Shown here piece by piece: positions 9,274 to 16,936 of a stretch of 40,707 nt of DNA. The notes under the pieces were generated by a model, which was not told where the DNA came from, did not search any database, and saw only the letters and a program-made list of their open reading frames with translations. The DNA comes from JAZLIL01 sp045617405 (lineage in GTDB: Bacteria > Bacillota > Clostridia > Lachnospirales > Lachnospiraceae): assembly GCA_045617405.1 (NCBI GenBank), contig JAZLIL010000056.1, forward strand, positions 1 to 40,707, read 5' to 3'. A program made the position numbers and the translations under genes. Numbering within the stretch: the stretch's first letter is position 1; every line of letters starts with the position of its first letter.

Positions 9274-9840
9274 TTACAGGCTGTATCCTACTTCGAATGC
9301 CTTCTTGTTAATCTCGATGGTTTTTGCCGGAACTGTCTGCTCGATAACCGCAAGCCAGTCTTCCTTCTTAAAGCCCATGTGCTTTGCTGCCACTCCGAGA
9401 ACCACAACGTTGAAGGCCTTGGCATTTCCGAGCTTCTTTGCCTCTGCCATTGCATCGACACTGAGCACAGTGTGCTTCTCTTTAAGACCTTCGATGATGT
9501 TTTCGGGATACTCGGCTGCTCCGATAACTACGGGCATGGGGTCGATTCTCTGGTCGTTTACTACAATAACGCCGTCTTTCTTAAGAAAATGTGCGTATCG
9601 AAGTGCCTCAAGTCTCTCGAAGGCGATGAGTACATCAGCCCAGCCTTCTTCAACAATCGGCTCGTTAACCTTCTCACCGTATCTGACATATGTTACAACG
9701 CTGCCTCCGCGCTGTGCCATTCCGTGAACCTCCGAAAGCTTGACATCATATCCTGCGCGGATTGTCATGTTTCCGAGAATTCGGCTTGTAAGCAGTGTTC
9801 CCTGACCGCCTACACCAACTATCATAATGTTCTTTGTCAT
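9274..9840 (-). CDS. iorB: Indolepyruvate ferredoxin oxidoreductase, beta subunit
   Basis: A 188-residue subunit of the oxygen-sensitive enzyme that decarboxylates arylpyruvates (from aromatic amino acids) to aryl-acetyl-CoA, passing electrons to ferredoxin. Seen: GVGGQGTLLTSRILG near the N-terminus (the gamma-type domain glycine loop of 2-oxoacid:ferredoxin oxidoreductases) and EVHGMAQRGGSVVTYVRYGE, a hallmark of this subunit. ATG at 9840 is preferred over an upstream frame because AGGAGA precedes it and the protein then begins MTKNIMIVGVGGQG. It lies after iorA, its obligate partner, with a 57-bp gap. Confidence 0.93.
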   Translation of the reverse strand: MTKNIMIVGVGGQGTLLTSRILGNMTIRAGYDVKLSEVHGMAQRGGSVVTYVRYGEKVNEPIVEEGWADVLIAFERLEALRYAHFLKKDGVIVVNDQRIDPMPVVIGAAEYPENIIEGLKEKHTVLSVDAMAEAKKLGNAKAFNVVVLGVAAKHMGFKKEDWLAVIEQTVPAKTIEINKKAFEVGYSL

Positions 9841-9897
9841 AATAATCTCCTGTCTTCCGCTAAACACGGTATATCAAAATCAGGTTTTGCATTCTGT

Positions 9898-11640
9898 TTA
9901 CATATCAACCTTTTCAATCGCTCCATGATTGCAAATCTGTGAGCACAGTCCGCAGCCGTTGCACATGGTATCATTGATCTCAATGGAACCGTCTGCCTTC
10001 TTAGTGATGGCGGGACATCCGGGCTTCATACAAAGACCGCACTTTTTGCACTTGTCGGGATTAATCTGATACCTGCAGGTGTGCTTTGTTGTCTTAAGAA
10101 GTGCGCACGGTGCCTGAACAATGATAACCGAAACCTCGTCCTTTGCAACTTCTTCCTTAATGCCTGCCTCAAGTGCCTTTATATCAAATGCATCGATCAC
10201 TCTGACATTCCTGATTCCCATTGCCTCGCAAAGCTTTTTGATGTCGATGGCGGGAACGGTTTCACCCTTAAGTGTCCTGCCGGTTGCGGCGTGATCCTGA
10301 TGACCTGTCATACCGGTCGTTGAATTGTCAAGAATCAGAACTGTTCCGGTACCCTGATTGTAGACCATGTTCATTAGGGAATTGACTCCGGTGTGCATGA
10401 AGGTCGAATCACCGATAACTGCTACCCAGTTCTTAATATAATCCTTGCCCTTTGCCTTCTCCATTCCGTGAAGTGAACTGATTGAGGCACCCATGCAGAT
10501 TGTTGTATCAACAACGCCGAGAGGTGCTACGGCTCCGAGGGTATAGCAGCCGATGTCTCCTGCTGCATGAATCTTAAGCTTATTAAGAACATAGAAGGTG
10601 CTCCTGTGAGGACAGCCGGGGCAGAGGATCGGAGGTCTGACGGGAACCTGTGCTGCTGTTTCTAAATCAAGGTTTTCCTTGAGGATTGATTTCTTTAAGA
10701 GATTTGTTGAATACTCACCCTGAACAGTGAGTATCTCTTTGCCGATTGCTTTGATTCCCCAGGACTTAACCTGCTCTTCGATAATGGGGTCAAGCTCTTC
10801 AACAATGTAGAGTGTTTCTACCTTTGCTGCGAACTCTTCAATGAGCTTTCTCGGAAGGGGATTGACAAGACCAAGCTTTAATACGCTTGCGGAGGGAAGT
10901 GCTTCCTTTACGTACTGATAAGCAATACCGCAGGTTATTACGCCAACCTTGGTGTCATTCATCTCAACTCTGTTTACTAAGAAGCCGCAGGCATCGGCTG
11001 CCATTCTCTTTTCTCTGTCTTCCACATGAAGATGGCGCTTGATTGCATTACCCGGCATCATAACGTTCTTTGCCACATTCTTCTCATAAGGCTTGTCCTC
11101 GGGTGTAACCCTGTCTTCAAGAGTAACAAAGCCCTGTGAATGAGAAAGTCTTGTGGTTGTGCGGAGGATTACGGGTGTATCGTAAGTCTCGCTCAGTTCA
11201 AACGCGAACTTCATGAAATCCTTTGCCTCCTGACTGTCGGAAGGCTCGAGAACGGGAACCTTTGCAGCTCTTGCAACGGCTCGCGTATCCTGCTCATTCT
11301 GTGAACTGTTAAGTCCGGGGTCGTCCGCTGCAACGAGAACGAGGCCTCCATTGGCTCCGATGTAGCTTGCCGTATAAAGCGGATCGCTTGCAACATTGAC
11401 GCCGACATGCTTCATGGATGCCATTGCCCTGACGCCCGAGATTGAAGCTCCGATTGCAACTTCCATGGCAACCTTCTCGTTAGGTGACCACTCACAGTAT
11501 ATCTCATCATACTTTACTATTGTCTCGCTGATTTCCGTACTCGGCGTTCCGGGGTATGCAGCCGAAACCTTCACGCCTGCTTCATATGCGCCGCGCGCAA
11601 TCGCCTCATTGCCGAGCAGAATCTTTTTTTCCATACTCAT
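9898..11640 (-). CDS. iorA: Indolepyruvate ferredoxin oxidoreductase, alpha subunit
   Basis: A 580-residue thiamine diphosphate enzyme subunit. The N-terminal pyrimidine-binding domain (GNEAIARGAYEAGV, AYPGTPSTEI) is followed by a central domain, then the cofactor-binding domain with GDSTFMHTGVNSL near residue 408 and NSTTGMTGHQ. The C-terminus carries two [4Fe-4S] ferredoxin motifs, CKKCGLCMKPGCP and CNGCGLCSQIC. Cofactors, length and order are those of archaeal and clostridial IorA. ATG at 11640 has GGAGG 5 bp upstream; the frame open to 11652 adds only MEVI. The promoter at 11689-11717 probably drives this gene and much of the downstream minus-strand block. Confidence 0.95.
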   Translation of the reverse strand: MSMEKKILLGNEAIARGAYEAGVKVSAAYPGTPSTEISETIVKYDEIYCEWSPNEKVAMEVAIGASISGVRAMASMKHVGVNVASDPLYTASYIGANGGLVLVAADDPGLNSSQNEQDTRAVARAAKVPVLEPSDSQEAKDFMKFAFELSETYDTPVILRTTTRLSHSQGFVTLEDRVTPEDKPYEKNVAKNVMMPGNAIKRHLHVEDREKRMAADACGFLVNRVEMNDTKVGVITCGIAYQYVKEALPSASVLKLGLVNPLPRKLIEEFAAKVETLYIVEELDPIIEEQVKSWGIKAIGKEILTVQGEYSTNLLKKSILKENLDLETAAQVPVRPPILCPGCPHRSTFYVLNKLKIHAAGDIGCYTLGAVAPLGVVDTTICMGASISSLHGMEKAKGKDYIKNWVAVIGDSTFMHTGVNSLMNMVYNQGTGTVLILDNSTTGMTGHQDHAATGRTLKGETVPAIDIKKLCEAMGIRNVRVIDAFDIKALEAGIKEEVAKDEVSVIIVQAPCALLKTTKHTCRYQINPDKCKKCGLCMKPGCPAITKKADGSIEINDTMCNGCGLCSQICNHGAIEKVDM

Positions 11641-11688
11641 AATAACCTCCATATATCATAGCAGCCTCAAACTGCAATAGTTCCCTAA

Positions 11689-11717
11689 ATTTTAGCACAA
11701 TAAAGTGTCGTAGGCAA
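11689..11717 (-). promoter_or_regulatory. Putative sigma-A promoter of iorA
   Basis: Reading the minus strand: -35 TTGCCT (11717-11712), 17-bp spacer, -10 TAAAAT (11694-11689) preceded by TGC, an extended -10. It lies about 50 bp upstream of the iorA start and just after the tRNA-Lys terminator. Confidence 0.55.
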
Positions 11718-11718
11718 G

Positions 11719-11761
11719 AAAAAAAGCACCAACCCCGAAACTCTACGGTTTCAAAATCGGT
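11719..11761 (-). terminator. Terminator of tRNA-Lys
   Basis: The minus-strand RNA forms a 14-bp stem (positions 11761-11748 with 11741-11728, loop CGUAGA) using five G-U pairs, followed by GC and seven U. Read on the plus strand the G-U pairs become A-C mismatches, so the structure is strand-specific. Confidence 0.8.
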
Positions 11762-11770
11762 ACTTTGCAG

Positions 11771-11843
11771 TGCATCTTCAGGGGCTCGAACCCTGGACAC
11801 CCTGATTAAGAGTCAGGTGCTCTACCAACTGAGCTAAAGATGC
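11771..11843 (-). tRNA. tRNA-Lys (anticodon CTT)
   Basis: Cloverleaf on the minus strand: acceptor GCATCTT/AAGATGC, D arm GCTCAGTTGGTAGAGC, anticodon arm CCTGA-CTCTTAA-TCAGG with anticodon CTT, T arm CAGGG-TTCGAGC-CCCTG, discriminator A. CCA is not encoded. It has its own promoter (11887-11915) and terminator (11719-11761). It reads the AAG lysine codon. Confidence 0.96.
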
Positions 11844-11886
11844 ATTCCTTTCGGATTTCCGCGCCCGTTTTCCGAACGCAAGATGA

Positions 11887-11915
11887 ATTATATACCCGCG
11901 ATTTAAAAAATGCAA
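11887..11915 (-). promoter_or_regulatory. Promoter of tRNA-Lys
   Basis: Minus strand: -35 TTGCAT (11915-11910), 17-bp spacer, perfect -10 TATAAT (11892-11887), about 45 bp before the tRNA 5' end. The GC-rich CGCGGG just before the -10 is unusual in this AT-rich gap. Confidence 0.75.
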
Positions 11916-11933
11916 GCACTTTTTACATTTTTT

Positions 11934-11959
11934 TATAAAAACATTTTCGAAGCGAAAAT
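11934..11959 (-). terminator. Probable terminator after the thioredoxin gene
   Basis: Minus-strand hairpin ATTTTCG-CTT-CGAAAAT (11959-11943) followed by GTTTTTA. The stem is AT-rich and only 7 bp, so strength is uncertain. It separates the murI-trmB-thioredoxin transcript from the tRNA-Lys promoter. Confidence 0.5.
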
Positions 11960-11996
11960 TCCGGCAGTTTACCCGGCTTTCGCCCATCCGGAAAAT

Positions 11997-12308
11997 CTAG
12001 CAGGACAGCAGCTGCCTGATCTCCATCTTTGAGATCCTGCCGGCATTCTTTGCCACCGGACTCCCGTTTTCAAACACCATCAGTGTCGGCACCGAATAGA
12101 TCTTGTACTTTGACAGGATATCAAGTGCATTGTCCGCATCAACGGTACAAACCTTCACACTGTCCGAGAGCTCCTCTGCCACTTCTCTTACAAGACTTGC
12201 GACGACTTTGCAAGGCTTGCACCACTCCGCAGAAAAGTCCACGAGTACCGGCTGCTCCGAATAAAGCACCTCCTGTCTGAAGTTTTTCCCGTTAAGCTCT
12301 ACAACCAT
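11997..12308 (-). CDS. Thioredoxin-family protein with WCKPC active site
   Basis: A 103-residue single-domain thioredoxin fold, the usual length of TrxA. The redox pair is C30 and C33 in WCKPC, where most thioredoxins have WCGPC; the cis-proline motif YSVPTLMVFENG is intact. It should reduce protein disulfides in the cytoplasm; the lysine between the cysteines may change redox potential or reductase preference. No thioredoxin reductase gene is nearby. ATG at 12308 has AGGAG upstream. It is the last gene of the murI-trmB-trx unit, 32 bp after trmB. Confidence 0.88.
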   Translation of the reverse strand: MVVELNGKNFRQEVLYSEQPVLVDFSAEWCKPCKVVASLVREVAEELSDSVKVCTVDADNALDILSKYKIYSVPTLMVFENGSPVAKNAGRISKMEIRQLLSC

Positions 12309-12340
12309 ATCTTCTCCTTTTGGCCAAATGACCGGATCTT

Positions 12341-12976
12341 CTATCTGCTGATTACCATCTTGTGGATTGGATTTCCTTCCTTTGAAAACCGCTCTTCATA
12401 TTCGGTCATGACATTTTCCGAAACGAATTCACTGTTATGAAGATCGAATGTCACAAGCTCCTTTTTCCATCCGGCTTCGTCTGCCTCGGCAAGCGAGAAC
12501 TCGAACAATCCCGTATTGTCCGTCTTAAACTCGACTCTTCCTTCCTTCTTTAAGAAGGTGTCATACTTTTTCAGGTATTCTCCCGAAGTCAGACGGCGCT
12601 TTGCGTGTCTGTCCTTCGGCCAGGGATCCGAGAAATTCAGATAAATTCTGTCAATCTCATCTTTGTCGAAGATTGTTTCAATATACTCAGCATCAAATCT
12701 TATCAGCCTGAGATTTGGAAGCTTCAGCTCCTCCTGCTTCCTCGTCGCATAGAGAAGAACCGTAGAGTACTTCTCTATTCCGATGTAGTTAATGCCGGGA
12801 TTTTGTCCCGCCAGTGTCGTAATGAATTTGCCCTTGCCCATTCCGACCTCGATGTGGATCGGATTATCATTTCCAAAAACCCTGTGCCAGTTTCCCCTGT
12901 TCTGCTCGGGAGTGTGCTCTACATACTCATTCTCCGCTATCATCTCACGGGATCCTGTAATATTTCTCAGTCTCAT
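12341..12976 (-). CDS. trmB: tRNA (guanine46-N7)-methyltransferase TrmB
   Basis: A 211-residue SAM-dependent methyltransferase that forms m7G46 in the tRNA variable loop. Seen: the SAM motif HIEVGMGKGKF (residues 41-51) and the diagnostic NFSDPWPKDRHAKRR (114-128) with RLTS following. Length and C-terminal FSKEGNPIHKM motif agree with the family. ATG at 12976 lies 4 bp after the murI stop, so the pair is tightly linked; its ribosome binding site (GAAGAG) is weak and may rely on coupling to murI. Confidence 0.96.
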   Translation of the reverse strand: MRLRNITGSREMIAENEYVEHTPEQNRGNWHRVFGNDNPIHIEVGMGKGKFITTLAGQNPGINYIGIEKYSTVLLYATRKQEELKLPNLRLIRFDAEYIETIFDKDEIDRIYLNFSDPWPKDRHAKRRLTSGEYLKKYDTFLKKEGRVEFKTDNTGLFEFSLAEADEAGWKKELVTFDLHNSEFVSENVMTEYEERFSKEGNPIHKMVISR

Positions 12977-12980
12977 ACTC

Positions 12981-13784
12981 TTACTCTTCTGTCAGAAGAC
13001 GCCATGAAAGTTCTTCATAAACCCTTCCGGCACTGTTGATTATCGTAACTCTTTCCTTTATCGGCTTCCTCGTTTCGGATTCTTCGCAGAGCAGTCCTTC
13101 CTCTTCGAGACGTCTCTTCGTCTGCCTTGCTGTTCCCTCGCCGCCGTCAAAGAATTCAAAATCATAGTTGATTGCTTTTCGGATTGCTCTCTTTGCAAAA
13201 GGAAAATGCGTACAACCAAGAACAACGGCGTCGAACTTTATTTTCCCGCAGGACGAAACAACATCCGTGAGATACTCAAGACATGCTTCGTCGTCGGCAA
13301 GTCCGCTCTCTACAAATCTGACAAGATCCGAGCAGGATCTTCTGTAGATGTCGGCCTCTTCCTCAAACCTTTCGGAAAGCTTGCCGAGTTTTTCGCTCTT
13401 TACGGTAAACGGCGTCGCAAGAATCAGAATCTTCGGTTTAACGCCATCCGACGTGTGATACTTCTCAAATGCGGGCTTCAGTGCAGGTTCGATTCCGATA
13501 ACCGGAAAATCCGGATAATCGGCCCGAAGTTCGTTTATACAGCTCGCGGTAATTGTGTTGCAGGCAATCACAATGGCCTTGATACCTTTTGCGTACTCAT
13601 GGGCAATGGAACTCTTTGTGTGGCTGTAAACCTGTGCTGCCGTTTTCTCTCCATAGGGCGCATTTGCGGAATCTCCGACATAGATGAATCTTTCGTCGGG
13701 AAGCACCTTTATCAGTTCTCGAAGAACACTGATGCCCCCTACGCCCGAATCTATAACAAGTATATAATCATCTGCCCTGCTCAT
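12981..13784 (-). CDS. murI: Glutamate racemase
   Basis: A 267-residue cofactor-independent racemase supplying D-glutamate for peptidoglycan. The catalytic pair C75 (ACNTITA) and C191 (GCTHFP) and the DSGVGG motif (12-17) are present, as is GDSANAPYGEK. Start ATG at 13784, preceded by an extended -10 promoter candidate. It heads the murI-trmB-thioredoxin unit and is divergent from the guanylate-kinase-like gene. Confidence 0.96.
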   Translation of the reverse strand: MSRADDYILVIDSGVGGISVLRELIKVLPDERFIYVGDSANAPYGEKTAAQVYSHTKSSIAHEYAKGIKAIVIACNTITASCINELRADYPDFPVIGIEPALKPAFEKYHTSDGVKPKILILATPFTVKSEKLGKLSERFEEEADIYRRSCSDLVRFVESGLADDEACLEYLTDVVSSCGKIKFDAVVLGCTHFPFAKRAIRKAINYDFEFFDGGEGTARQTKRRLEEEGLLCEESETRKPIKERVTIINSAGRVYEELSWRLLTEE

Positions 13785-13825
13785 ATATCAAAATCCCCAC
13801 AAAATATAGTCTCACATCTTTTTTG

Positions 13826-13854
13826 AGTGTACCATATTTGGTTTTTCTGTGCAA
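13826..13854 (-). promoter_or_regulatory. Putative promoter of murI
   Basis: Minus strand: -35 TTGCAC (13854-13849), 17-bp spacer, -10 TACACT (13831-13826) preceded by TGG (extended -10). About 42 bp upstream of the murI start in the divergent gap. Confidence 0.4.
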
Positions 13855-13878
13855 CACTAAGCTTGGTTTTTCATACTC

Positions 13879-13907
13879 TTGTCTTGTTATTTACAATATG
13901 ATAATAT
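13879..13907 (+). promoter_or_regulatory. Putative promoter of the guanylate-kinase-like operon
   Basis: -35 TTGTCT (13879-13884), 17-bp spacer, -10 TAATAT (13902-13907) preceded by TGA (extended -10), 29 bp before the start codon. Confidence 0.4.
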
Positions 13908-13936
13908 ATTTGTGATTATTGTTTCGGGGGATTGAT

Positions 13937-14521
13937 ATGGGTCACATTTTTACGATAATCGGAAAAAGCGCTACGGGAAAGGATTTTCTCTTTAACCGCA
14001 TTCTTGACGAGCTGAAGCTTCCGCTAAAAACAGTCGTCACCTACACGACAAGGCCGGTAAGAGCGGGTGAGACAGACGGCGTAGTCTACAATTTCCGCAC
14101 AATCCCCGAATTTCTGGAGCTTCGTGAAAAAGGTCTTGTCATCGAATCACGCTGCTATCACACGATGCTTGGTGACTGGTACTATTTTACCGTTGATGAC
14201 GGCCAGATTACTCCCGACAACAGTTATCTCATGATTACAACTCTCGAGGGCTTTGATAGCCTTCGCAAATTTTACGGTTCTGACAGAGTCGTTCCCCTCT
14301 ATGTCGAAGTCAATGACGGCGAGCGCCTGATGAGGGCCGTAAAGCGCGAGATGGGGCAGAAGACTCCGAAATTTGACGAGGTCTGCAGACGCTACCTTGC
14401 CGATGAGACCGACTTTTCGGACGATAAAATAACAGAACTCGGAATCACAAGACGCTTTAACAACCTTGACAGCGATGTCTGTCTGAAGAAGCTTGAAGAG
14501 GCTATCAGAAGTCTGCTCTAG
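13937..14521 (+). CDS. Guanylate kinase-like P-loop nucleotide kinase
   Basis: A 194-residue protein. The P-loop GKSATGKD (residues 9-16) and TYTTRPVRAGETDGVVY match the ATP- and GMP-binding segments of guanylate kinase, including the TTRP and GExDGxxY elements. The C-terminal part diverges from housekeeping Gmk, so it may be a paralogue with another substrate; I do not assign gmk. ATG at 13937 is chosen because GGGGG lies 6 bp upstream and the protein then starts MGHIFTIIGKS; a TTG at 13919 is less plausible. It occupies the position that thymidylate kinase (tmk) has in Bacillus, upstream of yaaR and holB, and heads this operon. Confidence 0.78.
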   Translation: MGHIFTIIGKSATGKDFLFNRILDELKLPLKTVVTYTTRPVRAGETDGVVYNFRTIPEFLELREKGLVIESRCYHTMLGDWYYFTVDDGQITPDNSYLMITTLEGFDSLRKFYGSDRVVPLYVEVNDGERLMRAVKREMGQKTPKFDEVCRRYLADETDFSDDKITELGITRRFNNLDSDVCLKKLEEAIRSLL

Positions 14522-14590
14522 CTTTTGACATCTCCCTTTGTACTACTCAAGACCGTTTTTTATGCCCGGAAGCGTAAACACAGAATACTG

Positions 14591-15031
14591 ATGGATATTA
14601 AAGTAAATCCCTTAATTCAGCCAACTAAAACCGAGCCGGTCAAGCAGACCGCTCCGAGTGACGGTTCCTTCAAATTCACTCTGGCAAGTGCAATAGAGGA
14701 GGGCGAGCTAAAGGCGCGCCTAAACACTCTGATGGAAGACATCACCCAGCACGGGGAACTCATCAAGAAGAAGCGTGATGTCAAGGAGATGCGCCATTAC
14801 CGTGCTCTTATCAAGGATTTTATGAATGAGATCGTGAACCGGTCGCATTCCTTTACAAGGGAGAACTTTCTTGACAGGCGTGGGCGTCACAGGGTTTACG
14901 GCATGATCCGCCTCGTTGATGAGAAACTCGACCTGCTTGCTCGGGAGCTTATTAAAGACGAACAGGATTCTATCCTGATTCTTAATACAATAGATGATAT
15001 CCGGGGTCTTCTTCTCGATATTTTTACATGA
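14591..15031 (+). CDS. yaaR: YaaR-like DUF327 protein
   Basis: A 146-residue protein, the same length as Bacillus YaaR, which has no settled function. The sequence is mostly helical and charged (LNTLMEDITQHGELIKKKRD), with RHRVYGMIRLVDEKLDLLAREL near the C-terminus, the best conserved part of DUF327. ATG at 14591 is used; it has only a weak, distant GGAAG, while the open frame to 14525 starts at a TTG without support. Its place just before holB, as in Bacillus, supports the name. Confidence 0.8.
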   Translation: MDIKVNPLIQPTKTEPVKQTAPSDGSFKFTLASAIEEGELKARLNTLMEDITQHGELIKKKRDVKEMRHYRALIKDFMNEIVNRSHSFTRENFLDRRGRHRVYGMIRLVDEKLDLLARELIKDEQDSILILNTIDDIRGLLLDIFT

Positions 15032-15037
15032 GGTGTT

Positions 15038-16021
15038 ATGGCTGGTTTTTCGGACGTAATTGGACACAAATCGATTATTGACAGGCTCAGGAGCAGTGTT
15101 GCATCTGACCGCATTAGCCACGCCTACATTTTCTCCGGTCCCGACGGTTGCGGAAAAATGATGATGGCAAAGGCTTTTGCCGCAGCACTGAACTGCGACG
15201 ACGCCAGCGGAGATGTCTGCGGTGTCTGTATGTCATGTATGCAGGCCGAGACTGACAATCATCCTGACATTATCGTTGTCAGGAAGACAAAGAGCGTTGT
15301 ATCTGTAGATGATATCAGATCCTCGCTTGTAAATGACATTGATATAAAGCCCTACAACGGAAGATATAAAGTCTACATTATCGATGAGGCGGAAAAAATG
15401 AACGATTCGGCTCAGAATGCTCTTCTTAAAACCCTTGAAGAGCCTCCTGCGTACGCAGTAATTATTCTTCTTTCCTCCTCTACAGAGCGCTTTCTTCCAA
15501 CTATTATGTCAAGAAGCGTTCTCATAAGCTTTAACCCGCTTCCCTATGAACAGGTGGCGGACAGACTGATTAGAAACCATGGTGCCGACAAAAACGAAGC
15601 TATGTTCCTCGCCGCCTACAGCTGCGGCAACATCGGCCTTGCCGATGCGGCGTATGCTTCACCCGATTTTAAAGAGCGTTCGGGCGAGCTTATCAGATTC
15701 CTTTCGGGAGTCAACCGCCTTGACATGGGTGATGTCAACACCATCGCCACAAAGCTCGCTTCGAAGGATTATCCGGTTTCTGATGCCCTGAGGCTTATTG
15801 AACTGTGGTTTCGGGACCTGCTTCTCTTCAAATCGTCAGGTTCGATGGAGAGACTTGTCTTCTCCGGAAACATTTCCGAGATTGAACTGCTTTCGGATTA
15901 TTACAGCTTTTCGGAGCTTTCCGACATTCTTCAGGCTGTATCCGATGCTTCAAAAAAGATTGGTGCAAACGTCAACAAAGAGCTTGTTATCGAGCTGTTA
16001 CTTATGAAAATCGTTAAGTAG
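15038..16021 (+). CDS. holB: DNA polymerase III delta-prime subunit
   Basis: A 327-residue AAA+ subunit of the clamp loader that places the beta clamp on primed DNA. Seen: VIGHKSIIDRL, SHAYIFSGPDGCGK (P-loop 34-40, with a GK-M ending that may bind nucleotide poorly), a zinc site C53, C61, C64, C67, and NALLKTLEEPP with the following sensor region SSTERFLPTIMSRS. The zinc cysteines and LLKTLEEPP are family signatures. GAGGTGTT precedes ATG at 15038; the gap to yaaR is 6 bp and to ricT 12 bp, so all are one operon. The dnaN product, its target, is encoded at 31919. Confidence 0.95.
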   Translation: MAGFSDVIGHKSIIDRLRSSVASDRISHAYIFSGPDGCGKMMMAKAFAAALNCDDASGDVCGVCMSCMQAETDNHPDIIVVRKTKSVVSVDDIRSSLVNDIDIKPYNGRYKVYIIDEAEKMNDSAQNALLKTLEEPPAYAVIILLSSSTERFLPTIMSRSVLISFNPLPYEQVADRLIRNHGADKNEAMFLAAYSCGNIGLADAAYASPDFKERSGELIRFLSGVNRLDMGDVNTIATKLASKDYPVSDALRLIELWFRDLLLFKSSGSMERLVFSGNISEIELLSDYYSFSELSDILQAVSDASKKIGANVNKELVIELLLMKIVK

Positions 16022-16033
16022 AACGGAGGAATT

Positions 16034-16936
16034 ATGATAAAGGTAATTGGTGTAAGATTCAGAAAAGCGGGAAAGATCTACTACTTCGATCCCCTGGATT
16101 TTGATATTTCAAAAGATGACTGTGTTATCGTCGAGACCGCTCGCGGTGTAGAATTCGGACATGTTGTTCTTGCTCCCCACGATGTCGGGGATGACTCCGT
16201 CATCCAGCCTTTGAAGCCGGTCATCAGAATCGCAACTGATGAAGACCGTGCGATAGACGCCGAAAACAGAAACAAGGAAAAAAAGGCCTTTGATATATGT
16301 CTGGAAAAAATAGCCAAGCATGAGCTCGAAATGAAGCTCATCGAGTGCGAGTACACTTTCGACAACAATAAGGTTCTCTTCTACTTTACCGCTGACGGAA
16401 GAATCGATTTCAGAGAGCTCGTCAAAGATCTTGCCAGCGTCTTTCGTACCAGAATTGAGCTTCGCCAGATAGGTGTTCGGGACGAGACAAAGATTCGCGG
16501 CGGCATCGGAATCTGCGGAAGACCGCTTTGCTGCAACTCCTACCTTTCTGACTTTATTCCCGTTTCGATAAAAATGGCGAAGGAGCAGAATCTTTCCCTC
16601 AATCCGTCGAAGATCTCGGGAACCTGCGGGCGACTCATGTGCTGCCTAAAGAACGAAGAGGATGCATATGAATACCTTAATTCCACACTTCCTTCGATGG
16701 GTGACCACGTTACCACTCCCGACGGACTTAAAGGCGATGTTGTCAGCATCAACGTCCTCAAGCAGCAGGTACGTGTCGTTGTAACACTCGATAACGATGT
16801 TAAGGAAGCCCGTGAATACAAGGCCGGCGAGCTTTCCTTCAAACCGAGAAAACGCAAGGAGAATCTCGCTGTTGACGAAGAGCTTCGTGCTCTCGAGGCA
16901 CTTGAGCGCAAGGAGAACAGGCATCTCGATGACTGA
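16034..16936 (+). CDS. ricT: PSP1-domain protein RicT/YaaT
   Basis: A 300-residue PSP1-domain protein. In Bacillus RicT works with RicA and RicF in a [4Fe-4S] complex that affects RNase Y-dependent mRNA maturation and sporulation/competence control. Seen: VRFRKAGKIYYFDP at the start, EYTFDNNKVLFYFTADGRIDFRELVKDLA, and cysteine pairs CGRPLCC (about 161-167) and CGRLMCC (about 197-203), the expected cluster ligands. No ricA/ricF is nearby in this window. The start has GGAGG upstream. Its last 8 bp overlap the next gene. Confidence 0.93.
   Translation: MIKVIGVRFRKAGKIYYFDPLDFDISKDDCVIVETARGVEFGHVVLAPHDVGDDSVIQPLKPVIRIATDEDRAIDAENRNKEKKAFDICLEKIAKHELEMKLIECEYTFDNNKVLFYFTADGRIDFRELVKDLASVFRTRIELRQIGVRDETKIRGGIGICGRPLCCNSYLSDFIPVSIKMAKEQNLSLNPSKISGTCGRLMCCLKNEEDAYEYLNSTLPSMGDHVTTPDGLKGDVVSINVLKQQVRVVVTLDNDVKEAREYKAGELSFKPRKRKENLAVDEELRALEALERKENRHLDD

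Noticed and set aside
9151..9942. Plus-strand frame of 263 residues
   Set aside because: Antisense to iorB and the ends of dacA and iorA, whose products are unmistakable.
11778..11987. Minus-strand frame of 69 residues
   Set aside because: It runs through the tRNA-Lys gene and its promoter, so it is not coding.
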